Source of the DNA: CAWKKW01 sp963850345
Lineage (GTDB): Bacteria; Acidobacteriota; Terriglobia; Terriglobales; Acidobacteriaceae
NCBI GenBank assembly: GCA_963850345.1
Contig: CAWKKW010000005.1
Location: 992,001-1,056,000, forward strand
Direction of reading: 5' to 3'
DNA length: 64,000 bases
Within the stretch, counting starts at the first letter, position 1. Each line of letters starts with the position of its first letter. The position numbers and the translations under genes are program-made. The notes below the pieces were generated by a model. The model did not search any database and had not been told where the DNA came from. It saw only the letters and a list, made by a program, of their open reading frames with translations. This document shows, one piece after another, positions 45,184 to 53,817 of this stretch.

Positions 45184-46299
45184 TTGACACCTAGAAAGCG
45201 TGAGATAGACATTCGAGATGTAGCCAAGCGGGCCCAAGTCTCGATCGCGACCGTGTCCCGCGCTCTCAATAAAGTGCCGACCGTGGATGAGACTCTCGCC
45301 AAACGGGTCTGGAAGGCAGCCAAGGACCTCAACTACTTCCCCAACACCCAGGCACGGGCGCTGGTCTCTGGACGCAGCCGCATCTTTGGCCTGCTGGTCT
45401 CTGACATCACCAACCCCTTCTTCCCCGAACTGATGAAGGGTTTCGAAGAGATCGCCGTCGCGAACGGATACGAGATTCTGATCGGGTCTACAAACTATGA
45501 ACCGGAACGCATGGTGAGCTGCATCCGCCGCATGCTCGAACGGAATGTGGACGGCGTGGCGGCAATGACCTTCGGCATTGAAACGCCGCTGCTGGATGAG
45601 CTCACCTCACGCGACATCCCCCTGGTTCTGATCGACGCAGGGCCGGATTCGCCCCTCTGCAGCGCCCTCGTGATTGACTATGCGGGCGGTATTCGACAGG
45701 GCGTGCAACACCTGGCTGCGTTGGGACACAGGAACATCGGCTTCATCAGCGGCCCGCTCAAACAGCGTTCCGCCGAGCTTCGCAAATCCGCCTTCCTCGA
45801 TTCGCTGCAGGAAGTTGGGATCGCTCCCCGGGAAGAGTGGCTTCTCGAGGGCGATCACACGCTCGACGGCGGGGTCGCCGCGATGGAGCAGTTGCTCAAA
45901 AGTGGAACCCTGCCGACCGGGGTGATGTGTTCCAACGACATGACGGCGATCGGCGCACTGCGCAGCCTCACCCGCGCCGGGCTCAAAGTGCCGGACGATC
46001 TGTCGGTGATCGGGTTCGACGATATTCACCTGGCAGAGTTCGTCTATCCGCCTCTGACCACGGTGCAGATGTCGCGCACCGAGTTGGCACATGCCGCGTT
46101 TAAAGCTCTGCGCGCCCATGCGGAGAAACCCTTTCAAAAGCCCGCACCAAAGACGCTCTGTATCTCGACCCGGCTCGTAGTTCGCCAGTCCACCGGGTTT
46201 CCTCCCGGGACTGATCTTTCCCGCCCGCACAAATCGCGGAGCGTTCAGACTGGCCCAGGGACACGAGCCACGCGCAAGCGCACGCCGGCCAAGCTCTGA
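45184..46299 (+). CDS. LacI-family transcriptional regulator of the pentose operon
   Basis: A 371-residue repressor. The N-terminal helix-turn-helix reads IRDVAKRAQVSIATVSRALN, with hinge helix LNYFPNTQARALVSGRSR, followed by the periplasmic-binding-like effector domain (FGLLVSDITNPFFPELMKGFEE; VSCIRRMLERNVDGVA; IGFDDIHLAEFVYPPLTTV). A basic tail (TRATRKRTPAKL) ends the protein. The start is TTG at 45184 with a strong GAGGAGG seven bases upstream. Divergent from araD with the palindrome GGAAACGTTTCC between, so it most likely represses the operon and itself in the absence of the sugar signal. Confidence 0.92.
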   Translation: MTPRKREIDIRDVAKRAQVSIATVSRALNKVPTVDETLAKRVWKAAKDLNYFPNTQARALVSGRSRIFGLLVSDITNPFFPELMKGFEEIAVANGYEILIGSTNYEPERMVSCIRRMLERNVDGVAAMTFGIETPLLDELTSRDIPLVLIDAGPDSPLCSALVIDYAGGIRQGVQHLAALGHRNIGFISGPLKQRSAELRKSAFLDSLQEVGIAPREEWLLEGDHTLDGGVAAMEQLLKSGTLPTGVMCSNDMTAIGALRSLTRAGLKVPDDLSVIGFDDIHLAEFVYPPLTTVQMSRTELAHAAFKALRAHAEKPFQKPAPKTLCISTRLVVRQSTGFPPGTDLSRPHKSRSVQTGPGTRATRKRTPAKL

Positions 46300-46321
46300 C
46301 GTCCAGCCCCGCAGATGGTTA

Positions 46322-47095
46322 TTAGTGCTCTTCCGGCCCGGCCGGCTCCTGCGGAGGCTCGTCCTTCGGGTTTCCGCCCGCCGACAGATACTGCACGATG
46401 AGCGAAATGCGCCGGTTCGACGGATCTTCAGGAGACTGCGGAACTCTCAATCGCCGATCCGCATAGCCTCGCACTTGCGATATTTGGTCGGAACGCAGCC
46501 CTGTCTCTTGCATCAGGCGCCGTGCGGCGTTGGCGCGATCTACAGATTGCTCCCAGTTGCCATACCCATGGTCGTCGGCGAACGGCTTGGAGTCAGTATG
46601 CCCCTCCATCGAGATCTTGTTCGGCAGCGTACCGAGCTGGTGCGCCAGCAAGGTCAGCAGTTGTTTTCCATTGTCGTTAAGGGTCGTGCTTCCGCTGTCA
46701 AAGAACGTGTTGGTGTTGGATTCGAGCAGCTCGATGCGCAGGCCCTCTGGAGTCACCGTCATGGAAATCTGGTCAGACAGCTTCTTGAGCGACTCGTCCT
46801 TGTCGATCTGCTTCTGTAACTGCTCTTTCAGATCTTTGATGTTGTCCTTGGTCAGCGGCAGATTATCTGCCGACCCGGCGCGGTCGCTGCCGGTCTTGTT
46901 TGACTTGCCCGCGGGATCGTTGAAATATCCCGCAACCGCTTTCTTCACGTTGTCGCTGGTGCTCATCAGCCAGAGCACGATGAACAGTGCCATCAAGGCC
47001 GTGACGAAATCGGCATACGCCACCTTCCATGCGCCACCGTGGTGACCGCCATGCAGACTCTTGCGACGGATAATGATCGGTGCCTGATTCGCCAT
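46322..47095 (-). CDS. motB: Flagellar-type motor stator protein MotB
   Basis: A 257-residue stator subunit. The single membrane helix AYADFVTALMALFIVLWLM carries the proton-binding Asp (D29). Beyond a linker, the C-terminal OmpA-like peptidoglycan-binding domain (about 130-235) has FFDSGSTTLNDNGKQLL, ISMEGHTDSKPF and NRRISLIVQ. The start is ATG 47095 with AAAGG upstream. motA lies 62 bases upstream in the same direction. No flagellar structural genes are in the window. Confidence 0.93.
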   Translation of the reverse strand: MANQAPIIIRRKSLHGGHHGGAWKVAYADFVTALMALFIVLWLMSTSDNVKKAVAGYFNDPAGKSNKTGSDRAGSADNLPLTKDNIKDLKEQLQKQIDKDESLKKLSDQISMTVTPEGLRIELLESNTNTFFDSGSTTLNDNGKQLLTLLAHQLGTLPNKISMEGHTDSKPFADDHGYGNWEQSVDRANAARRLMQETGLRSDQISQVRGYADRRLRVPQSPEDPSNRRISLIVQYLSAGGNPKDEPPQEPAGPEEH

Positions 47096-47157
47096 ACCCA
47101 CTGCCTTTCCTGCCCATTATGGGGCGCACTCGGACAGCTTTACGGTGCGTGCGCTGC

Positions 47158-48039
47158 CTAGGCAACCACCGGTTCGACGGGAGCCGGAGCCTCCGCGCGG
47201 CAGGCGGTCTCCATCTCTTCAAAGGAAGGGCGCACATGGAGAGGAATGGCCCGGCGCGCCATCTCGACTGCCAGTACCGGCGCATTGCCCTTGATGAAGC
47301 TCATCAGCAACACCCGCATCACATGGACAAAGGCCTGCTCTTCCTCCGCTCCCTTGGTCATGCTCGACGCCAGCGGTCCTACCAGGCCATAGCAAAGCAG
47401 GATGCCCAGAAAGGTCCCCACCAAGGCAGCCGCGACCTTGTGCCCGATCAACTCCGGAGGCCCCCCGAGAGCGCCCATGGTGATCACTACGCCCAACACC
47501 GCGGCCACGATGCCCAGCCCCGGCAACGCATCGGCGACCGTGGACAGCGCGGAGATGGGCTGCGTGGCTCCGTGATGCTGGACCTCCATGTCGAGTTCCA
47601 TCATCTGATCCATGTCAAAGGGATCGATGCCTCCAGTGATCGCCATGCGCAGCGTGTCGCAGACGAAGTCGCGCAGATGATGATCCTTTAGAAATTCGGG
47701 ATAGGCCTGGAAGATGAGGCTTTCGTTCGGCTTCTCCACGTCGGTCTCGATGGCCAGCAGCCCGCCCCGGCGTACCTTGTTGAGAAGCTCAAACATCATC
47801 TTCAAACTTGAGATATAGCGGTTCTTGCCGAACTTTGAAGAGCCGAACGTGGCTGCGACGCCGCCTCCGATGGCCTTCAGGATGTGCATGGGATTGGCAA
47901 TCAGCAGCGTTCCGATCGCGGCGCCGCCGATAATCAGCAGTTCCGCCGGCTGCAGCAACACCGCGAGGTGTCCCTTCTCCATCAGGTAGCCGCCCACCAC
48001 GGCCCCAAACACTACCAGGATTCCAACGATCGCTAACAA
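47158..48039 (-). CDS. motA: Motor stator protein MotA
   Basis: A 293-residue four-helix stator subunit. GILVVFGAVVGGYLMEKGHLAVLLQPAELLIIGGAAIGTL starts the protein; the cytoplasmic loop has RRGGLLAIE and the conserved AYPEFLKDHHLRDFVCDTLRM; the pore helices are PGLGIVAAVLGVVITMGALGG and LVGTFLGILLCYGLVGPLA. The start is an unusual TTG at 48039: a full AAGGAGG lies seven bases upstream and the family begins exactly here. It overlaps the upstream PAS/GGDEF-like gene by seven bases, which indicates translational coupling. Confidence 0.93.
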   Translation of the reverse strand: MLAIVGILVVFGAVVGGYLMEKGHLAVLLQPAELLIIGGAAIGTLLIANPMHILKAIGGGVAATFGSSKFGKNRYISSLKMMFELLNKVRRGGLLAIETDVEKPNESLIFQAYPEFLKDHHLRDFVCDTLRMAITGGIDPFDMDQMMELDMEVQHHGATQPISALSTVADALPGLGIVAAVLGVVITMGALGGPPELIGHKVAAALVGTFLGILLCYGLVGPLASSMTKGAEEEQAFVHVMRVLLMSFIKGNAPVLAVEMARRAIPLHVRPSFEEMETACRAEAPAPVEPVVA

Positions 48040-48965
48040 GGGGAGGCCTCCTTCACTGCTCCTTCCGCGATGCTGACGCGATCCCCTCCGGCTTTCACGC
48101 AGTCCTGAAGTGCGGAGGAAGCCCGCAGATGCATGGCCTCTTCTGTATCGTTGACCTGCACCAGCGCGCCGCCCGCGGAGAGCGTAATCGGCACGCGGTC
48201 GCCCCACCAGCGAAACTGCGCGTTCCTGGCCAGCGTGCGCAGCAGATCGGCGTCCAGTTCCAATGCGCGCAGCGTGCGGTCGCGAACGATGACCAGAAAC
48301 TCCTGGTCGGTCCAACGGCCGAAGACGTCTGCCGGATGCTGCGAATACAACAGCGTTTCCGCCAAAACCCGCATGGCCGCCTCGGCCGCTTCTTTGCCGT
48401 GAGTGACCCGCAGCGTCTGCCATTGATCGAGCGAGAGCCGCAGGATGCCGAAGGGCTGGCGATCCCGGGCGAAGGCCTCAAGGTTGCGTGTCAGGCAGGC
48501 CTCCAGGTGCTCGCGCGAACGCGTACCCGGCGGCGCCTCGAGGCTGTTGAATCCGCTTTGACCGTCTGCGGCGGTCTCGGCTAAGAACTGGTCACCGAAA
48601 AACTCGGCTGCACCTATGGTCTTGCCTGCCCTGTCCCGCAAGGGCGCCGTCTTGACGTGCACCGGCACGCGATGCCCTCTCTTGTGCCGAAGATAGAGCG
48701 TCTCCTGCCGAGGTTTGCGGTCCTGCAGGGTCAACTGCAGCGGACATTCGCAAGCGCATCGGAGCGTTCCGTCTTCGCAGCAGTGCACCAGCATGTTTTC
48801 GCGGCAGAGACGCCCGAGCACCTCGGCCCGCGAGTAGCCGGTGATCCTCTCCGCACCCCGGTTCCAGAACGTGATCCGGCGCTCCGGGTCCACGAGGTAG
48901 ATGCCCATATCGATGCTGTCCAGCAGATCGCGATAGATTTCAGGGTCGTCCGGGGGCAGCACCAT
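48033..48965 (-). CDS. PAS domain protein with degenerate GGDEF domain
   Basis: A 310-residue protein with an N-terminal PAS domain (about 10-125) and a C-terminal GGDEF-like domain (about 150-290). The PAS contains a cysteine cluster (C54, C62, C63, C70, C72, C74) in the segment LCRENMLVHCCEDGTLRCACECPL, of a kind seen in some PAS-GGDEF proteins. The signature loop reads RWTDQEF (217-223) where active cyclases have RYGGDEF, so it almost surely does not make c-di-GMP; it may bind nucleotide or act as a partner. It overlaps the motA start by seven bases, implying a role in motor control. No membrane helix. Confidence 0.82.
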   Translation of the reverse strand: MVLPPDDPEIYRDLLDSIDMGIYLVDPERRITFWNRGAERITGYSRAEVLGRLCRENMLVHCCEDGTLRCACECPLQLTLQDRKPRQETLYLRHKRGHRVPVHVKTAPLRDRAGKTIGAAEFFGDQFLAETAADGQSGFNSLEAPPGTRSREHLEACLTRNLEAFARDRQPFGILRLSLDQWQTLRVTHGKEAAEAAMRVLAETLLYSQHPADVFGRWTDQEFLVIVRDRTLRALELDADLLRTLARNAQFRWWGDRVPITLSAGGALVQVNDTEEAMHLRASSALQDCVKAGGDRVSIAEGAVKEASPC

Positions 48966-49137
48966 TGATGGAATCCTCCACCCTGTCTCATCGGCGAGGG
49001 GCGGAGCGACTTAAGCGGGAAGGTAGGCGGAAAGAACGGCCAAGCGGGTCGTGACTTGTTTCAGGAATAAGCTCAGCGCACACCGGAGAACATCGTTGCC
49101 AATTAAGCGGGCGGGGCTAGCGACGTCGCTCGACAAA

Positions 49138-50169
49138 TCAGTTGGAGGCAGGGATCTGCGCGGTTGGCGCCATCATGCCCGGCTGCGACTTGAAGAACTG
49201 GATCGTCTCGGGACCAACCGTGTCCGCGCACTGTCCCGGTGCCATATGCCCGCAGCCATCGAAGATCTCAAGCACCGACTGATGAATCTGCTGGTGAAGT
49301 GCCTCGCCGCTACTGACCGGGATCAGGTGATCCTGTTTGCCCCAGACAATCAGCGTGGGAACCTTGATTCCTTTGAGCTCACCCTCCGTCAGATCTTTGC
49401 CGCTCATCATGGACTGCACGCTGCGGCCGACGATCCAGGAGTTGTGCTGAATCCGGCGAATCAGGTCCCGCGCAATGACTTCGGGAAAGTGAACCGGGTT
49501 CGGCATCAGCAAACCGTAAAAATTGTCCAACTTCTTGGGCGTGTCGGGCAGGAAGGTATCCGGGCCAAAGCCCATGCCCATCCGTACCCCTGCGCTATCG
49601 CACAGGACAAGTCGATCGACCACCTGTGGGCGTTCCACGGCGATGCGCGCGGCGATCCAGCCGCCCATCGACCAACCCACCAGGTTCACCCGCTGCATAT
49701 GCTTCTGCGCAATGAAATCTTCCACCACCTTGGTTTCCTGCGCGATTGAGTAGGAGGCATCGGCTGGTCGTTCTGACTTGCCATACCCGAGCAAGTCGAT
49801 GGCGTACACCTGGTACCCGGCGCGTGCAAACTGCGGCATCAGGGCTGACCAGTCCTGCGCTCGGCTCCCTAAGCCGTGAATCAGCAGTACGGTCTCACCG
49901 GTTCCCTGTCCACCCACGAAGTAGTGGATCTCATGACCGTCGACGGTTGTGTAAGTATCGTTGATGCCCGCGGCCCAGAGATGGGCGCGTGTGTTCAGAT
50001 CGTAGAGAGCAAGAGGGCGGGCCAACAAAAGACCAATGCCTGCCAACGTGGCCGCGAGAAGAATGAGGATCATCGTGGAGGGCCGTGCCCGGCGCGCCGC
50101 AGGCGTATCTGTAACCGGAAACGCGACGACTTTTGCCTGGGGAAAGGCGATCACGGTGGTCTGCGACAT
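49138..50169 (-). CDS. Alpha/beta hydrolase with N-terminal membrane anchor
   Basis: A 343-residue alpha/beta hydrolase. One membrane helix near residue 35-52 (MILILLAATLAGIGLLLA) anchors it. The lid-type hydrolase core has LLIHGLGSRAQDW (oxyanion hole), VNLVGWSMGGWIAARIA with the nucleophile Ser in GxSxG, an acid in IVWGKQDHLIPV, and the catalytic His in FDGCGHMAPGQC. It should hydrolyse an ester, lactone or similar small substrate; none can be named. It stands alone in direction with 132 bases to the next gene upstream. Confidence 0.85.
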   Translation of the reverse strand: MSQTTVIAFPQAKVVAFPVTDTPAARRARPSTMILILLAATLAGIGLLLARPLALYDLNTRAHLWAAGINDTYTTVDGHEIHYFVGGQGTGETVLLIHGLGSRAQDWSALMPQFARAGYQVYAIDLLGYGKSERPADASYSIAQETKVVEDFIAQKHMQRVNLVGWSMGGWIAARIAVERPQVVDRLVLCDSAGVRMGMGFGPDTFLPDTPKKLDNFYGLLMPNPVHFPEVIARDLIRRIQHNSWIVGRSVQSMMSGKDLTEGELKGIKVPTLIVWGKQDHLIPVSSGEALHQQIHQSVLEIFDGCGHMAPGQCADTVGPETIQFFKSQPGMMAPTAQIPASN

Positions 50170-50301
50170 CTCAAATTCCTCGGGGGGAGGGGCAGAAACA
50201 GCAGTCAGAGTGGCAACGTATAAGGAGGCTTGCGATCCAGAACAGTTCCGAATCTGTGATACAGATTACACCGAAAACGCTTAACCGAGCGATCGACTCT
50301 C

Positions 50302-50796
50302 TCAAACTTTCGTGTTAGTCAAAGCTTTGCGAATCACTCGGTAAACCGCCGCCGTGACCCTGATTTCTCCATCCGATTCGAGTTCCTGATAAGAGATCCA
50401 CCGCACCTCATCCGCGTCGCTTCCGCACTTCGATTCTCCCCCGATCACTCTGCACAGAAAATCGACGATGACGAAGTGGTACCGAACTGCCCCTCGGTGA
50501 TCGCGTTGGATGCTGGAGAGCACTTCGATGATGTCCGTGGGCTCGACAGCGAGGCAGGTTTCCTCTGCTACCTCGCGCCGCACCGCCTCTTCGAGCGATT
50601 CGCCGAGCTCCACTGCTCCGCCAGGCAGCGACCACTCGCCTTTCAGGGGCTCCTGCCCTCGACGCACCAGCAACACCCGATCGCCGTCGAGGATCACCGC
50701 ACCTACTCCAACGATCGGCGCGTCCGGAAATTCCCTTCGCATCTGGTTTGTGCCACTTACTGTTTCATTTACCGAAATGGCATTTGGAACAGCCAT
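50302..50796 (-). CDS. Nudix hydrolase
   Basis: A 164-residue Nudix enzyme of the MutT/NUDIX phosphohydrolase type. VGVGAVILDGDRVLLVRRGQEP leads into LPGGAVELGESLEEAVRREVAEETCL: the box has G, E, RE and EE in place, with Cys instead of the last Gly. The substrate is unknown (a nucleoside diphosphate derivative). It begins six bases after the nitroreductase gene ends, so both are cotranscribed; a shared link to nucleotide or flavin clean-up is possible. Confidence 0.87.
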   Translation of the reverse strand: MAVPNAISVNETVSGTNQMRREFPDAPIVGVGAVILDGDRVLLVRRGQEPLKGEWSLPGGAVELGESLEEAVRREVAEETCLAVEPTDIIEVLSSIQRDHRGAVRYHFVIVDFLCRVIGGESKCGSDADEVRWISYQELESDGEIRVTAAVYRVIRKALTNTKV

Positions 50797-50802
50797 TGTG
50801 TC

Positions 50803-51453
50803 CTAAAACTTGATCGGCTTCCCGTATTCATCAGCGAAAACGGTGCGAGCCATGCTGAAGCGTCCGCCGTAGAACTTATCGTTCCCCTTCAGATGCCCCA
50901 GCGCCAGCAGAGCCACCACGGTGTAGCTCAGAGGCAGGCGCAGCACTTCGCGCACTTTTTCTTCTTCGAAGCCTTCCATGGGAGCGGTGTCGTACCCGAG
51001 CACCTCCGCCATCAGCATCATGCTGGTGAAAGCGATCATGACGTGGCGGTTGAGCCACATGGGGAGATCGGGGTGATTGGAAAGGTAATTGGGAATAGTG
51101 TTTTTCGCCTGCTCCGCGTAGTTCTCGGTCATGCCGCCTTCGCGGCCCATGCGCAGCATCTCTTCCAGGTCCCCGCTTCGCCAGCCGTCCGCATCGCCGC
51201 AGGCTACGATGACTGCCGAGGCCTCTTCCACCTTGGCCTGGTTGTAGCTGGCGCTACGCAAGCGCCGTAACTGGTCAGGACTCCGGACCACAACGAATCG
51301 CCAAGGCTGCAAATTGTAACCGCTGGGGGCAGCCAGCCCTGCTTCGAGAATGCGTTTCAGATCATGGTCGGGAATCGCCCGCCCATCGAAACTGCCCGTT
51401 GCCCTTCGTTCCTTGATCGCCTGGGTCAGCGTTTTTTCCATTAAATTTGCCAT
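50803..51453 (-). CDS. Nitroreductase family FMN-dependent oxidoreductase
   Basis: A 216-residue flavoprotein of the nitroreductase family. IKERRATGSFDGRAIPDHDLKRILEAGLAAPSGYNLQPWRFVVVRSP contains the FMN-phosphate binding Arg/Ser pattern; GYDTAPMEGFEEEKVREVLRLP and VVALLALGHLKG form the second half. Enzymes of this family reduce nitro compounds, quinones or other acceptors with NAD(P)H. The ATG at 51453 is the family start; the frame is open far upstream but non-homologous. First gene of a pair with the Nudix hydrolase. Confidence 0.9.
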   Translation of the reverse strand: MANLMEKTLTQAIKERRATGSFDGRAIPDHDLKRILEAGLAAPSGYNLQPWRFVVVRSPDQLRRLRSASYNQAKVEEASAVIVACGDADGWRSGDLEEMLRMGREGGMTENYAEQAKNTIPNYLSNHPDLPMWLNRHVMIAFTSMMLMAEVLGYDTAPMEGFEEEKVREVLRLPLSYTVVALLALGHLKGNDKFYGGRFSMARTVFADEYGKPIKF

Positions 51454-51530
51454 TCGAACATGTTCCTTATTCCCTCGATTAGTTCGCGTCCCTTGAAGGG
51501 GCCCGCTCGCGCCGCGTTTCGCGTCTGCGG

Positions 51531-52526
51531 CTATTGAATCTGGCTCATCGGCAACTCGTTCGCGAATGGGCGTTGCCCAGTCGCGTTGGCATACACCCAA
51601 AGTCCGTGGAATGCCGACCTCAACTCAGGATGCTGCGCCAGCAAGGCCTTCATCACGTCGAGATTGAGACTGCGGGTGGCCACGGGATCGGAGGTGTTCT
51701 GCCCGTCGTAGTTAACCACCAGGTCCAATCCGCCTAAGGATCCGTCTGTGTGCAGATTGGTCACGTTGTAGGTTTGGCCATTGCCGGTCAATTTCATAGG
51801 CTGCGTCCCGGGCAATCCGGCCGGCGTAACGGCAGTCTGTTCGCGGACCAGTTTGTCGAGATTGGGACTAGTAAGGAAGTTGACCGGAGCGAGCAAGTCT
51901 CCCGCGGTCTGCAGATAGAAGTACGAATTCCAGTTCTCTTTCGCCTTCGCGTACTTCCGAGCCTCCGTCCAATACCAGAGGCCATCATGCCCAGCAGCCG
52001 TCAAAGGGCGAATGAACAGGCCCGCCAGCTTCCAGCGGTTGTCTGTATCGCGCTGAAGAATCATCGTCGCCTGCTGAGGTTGTTTGACCCCGCTGGCGTG
52101 CAGAATCGCCATGGCATACTGCCCGGGAGGGAGTTGCGGAATGGTCAGCACGACCTCGTGCGCATTCCCGGCCCCACAGAAGAACTGCGTCTCGTCGGCC
52201 GCAGCCTTCAAGTCCGTGGCGTTCAGCAGGTAGAGGTTTTCCACGGTCACCGTTGCGCCCTGAATTTGCGGAGCCACGGCCTGGATCTGCGACGCAATGC
52301 CATCGAATTGAGCTGCGGTGCTGGCGATGGTGTTCGCCTTCACGGCGGCGACGTCGGCACTGCCCATCTGGGTCACAAAGGCCTTCGACGCTTGCACCAG
52401 GGCGTTCATATCTGCCTGAGAGAGCTGAGATTGTGTCGTACAGGAGACGCCCAGAGCGGAAACGGTGGTCGCCAGGACCAGCGCTCCGATGGCCGCCCGG
52501 AAGACAGTGCTGATGCTCATTTGCAT
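51531..52526 (-). CDS. Secreted hypothetical protein
   Basis: A 331-residue exported protein with a signal peptide (STVFRAAIGALVLATTVSALG, then VSCTTQ, which might be a lipoprotein box, LGVSC being imperfect). The mature part has a helical N-terminal section (ADMNALVQASKAFVTQMG) and a beta-rich remainder that contains NRWKLAGLFIRPL, GHDGLWYWTEARKYA and TSPVNFLTSPNLD-like elements (actual text APVNFLTSPNLDKLV). I do not recognise the family. The start is uncertain (52526, 52520 or 52556). It lies 77 bases upstream of the nitroreductase gene in the same direction and is divergent from the STN-domain gene. Confidence 0.65.
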   Translation of the reverse strand: MQMSISTVFRAAIGALVLATTVSALGVSCTTQSQLSQADMNALVQASKAFVTQMGSADVAAVKANTIASTAAQFDGIASQIQAVAPQIQGATVTVENLYLLNATDLKAAADETQFFCGAGNAHEVVLTIPQLPPGQYAMAILHASGVKQPQQATMILQRDTDNRWKLAGLFIRPLTAAGHDGLWYWTEARKYAKAKENWNSYFYLQTAGDLLAPVNFLTSPNLDKLVREQTAVTPAGLPGTQPMKLTGNGQTYNVTNLHTDGSLGGLDLVVNYDGQNTSDPVATRSLNLDVMKALLAQHPELRSAFHGLWVYANATGQRPFANELPMSQIQ

Positions 52527-52772
52527 GGACCGAAAAGAAATCCTCTCCCCCGCCACGTGTCCTTGCCATCGAAACCAGCAGACGAGACCCGTGAGCGAAG
52601 CGGAACCACTGCTAGTCTAGTACACAGGGGCATTTACCGCTGTTCCGGCCAAAGATGCCGTTGTGGTCTAGCGGAAGCGGCCGAGCACAACCTGAGAGCT
52701 AGTCGAAGCCCAACAGAATTCGCGCAGAGGCAGAAACGCTCGTAGAGTTCACCCGCGCACAAGGTACATTGG

Positions 52773-53762
52773 ATGCACACAATGATTTCAAACGCTTGCA
52801 AGGGCGGAACCACCGCACATTGCGGACTTCGGCGAACCGTCCGCACCCTGCTGATCGCATCCGCTGCGGTGAGCCTGTCGGTCGGCGCCGGTGTGGCACA
52901 ACAAAGTTCGCCGCAGCCCATCCCCACGTTTGACACACCGGGAGCGCCCGCGCAGACTCCGGCCCCTCAAGCGAATGCAACTCCTGAAAAAGCTTCGGGC
53001 TCAGTGGTCGCTATTGCTCCTGCGCAGCCGAATGCAGATGGCTCGCCAACCACGCCTCTGTTCCAGCAGGCTCCGGTCAAAGCGACGGTGCATATGGACG
53101 CGAGCGGGCTGGACATACGGGCGAAGAACTCGAGCCTCTCACAGATACTTCGCGAGGTCTCTGCAGCAACCGGGATGAAGGTGGAGGGGTTTTCACGCGA
53201 CGAACGCGTCTTCGGCAATTTCGGTCCGGCGGATCCGCACCAGGTGCTGAGCGATCTACTGGACGGCTCCGGCTATAACGTCATCATGCTGGGTGACGCC
53301 GGCAAGGGTACGCCCAAGGTGCTTTCGCTAAGCCTCCGCGCCAAGGCAGGCCAGCCGGATGTTGCGCCTGAAACGGCCGCACAGCAGACTCCGACCATCG
53401 GCCCTAATGGCGACGAAGACGGCGAGCAGATGGCCGATGAGCCGGCGGATGGCGAGGCGGGCGTACCCGTGCCCGAAGCAGCGCCCGGTCCAGATGGGGC
53501 AACCCCGCCAGATGCCGCTCCTCCTCTGGACGGAACCAACCCGGTTCTCGACGGTACCGGACAGCCGGTCGACCGCGGTGCAGAATCCGACGGCTCTCCG
53601 CAGTCGGACGGTGCTAATCCGCAGGGTGATACCGGCAATCCGCAGACTCCTGAGGGAGAAAATGGCGCCGGGGTGCGAACACCGGAGCAGATCCTGCAAG
53701 ACTTGCAGCGACTGCACGATCTGCCGCAGCCGCCACCGCCCACTCCAGCGAACCCTCAGTAG
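52773..53762 (+). CDS. Secreted STN (secretin/TonB N-terminal-like) domain protein with acidic tail
   Basis: A 329-residue protein with an N-terminal signal (TLLIASAAVSLSVGAGVAQ). After a Pro/Ala-rich stretch, about residues 105-180 form one STN-like domain (VHMDASGLDIRAKNSSLSQI, then DERVFGNFGPADPHQVLSDL and GSGYNVIMLGD). The last ~140 residues are low-complexity, very rich in Asp, Glu, Pro and Gly, with no second domain, so there is no barrel or secretin core. STN domains mediate signalling or docking in the periplasm. Partner unknown; no TonB receptor or secretin gene is adjacent. Confidence 0.75.
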   Translation: MHTMISNACKGGTTAHCGLRRTVRTLLIASAAVSLSVGAGVAQQSSPQPIPTFDTPGAPAQTPAPQANATPEKASGSVVAIAPAQPNADGSPTTPLFQQAPVKATVHMDASGLDIRAKNSSLSQILREVSAATGMKVEGFSRDERVFGNFGPADPHQVLSDLLDGSGYNVIMLGDAGKGTPKVLSLSLRAKAGQPDVAPETAAQQTPTIGPNGDEDGEQMADEPADGEAGVPVPEAAPGPDGATPPDAAPPLDGTNPVLDGTGQPVDRGAESDGSPQSDGANPQGDTGNPQTPEGENGAGVRTPEQILQDLQRLHDLPQPPPPTPANPQ

Positions 53763-53817
53763 GGCGACTCTTTAAGCACCGAGAACGCCGCCTGCGCAGC
53801 AAAGACGCGGGCAGCGG

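Noticed and set aside
48040..48423. N-terminal extension of MotA
   Set aside because: It is the wrong-frame translation of the PAS/GGDEF-like gene; TTG at 48039 has a full AAGGAGG.
52655..52715. tRNA-like sequence with GTGGTCTAGCGG
   Set aside because: D-arm-like bases are present, but there is no T-loop GTTCRANNC or matching acceptor stem.
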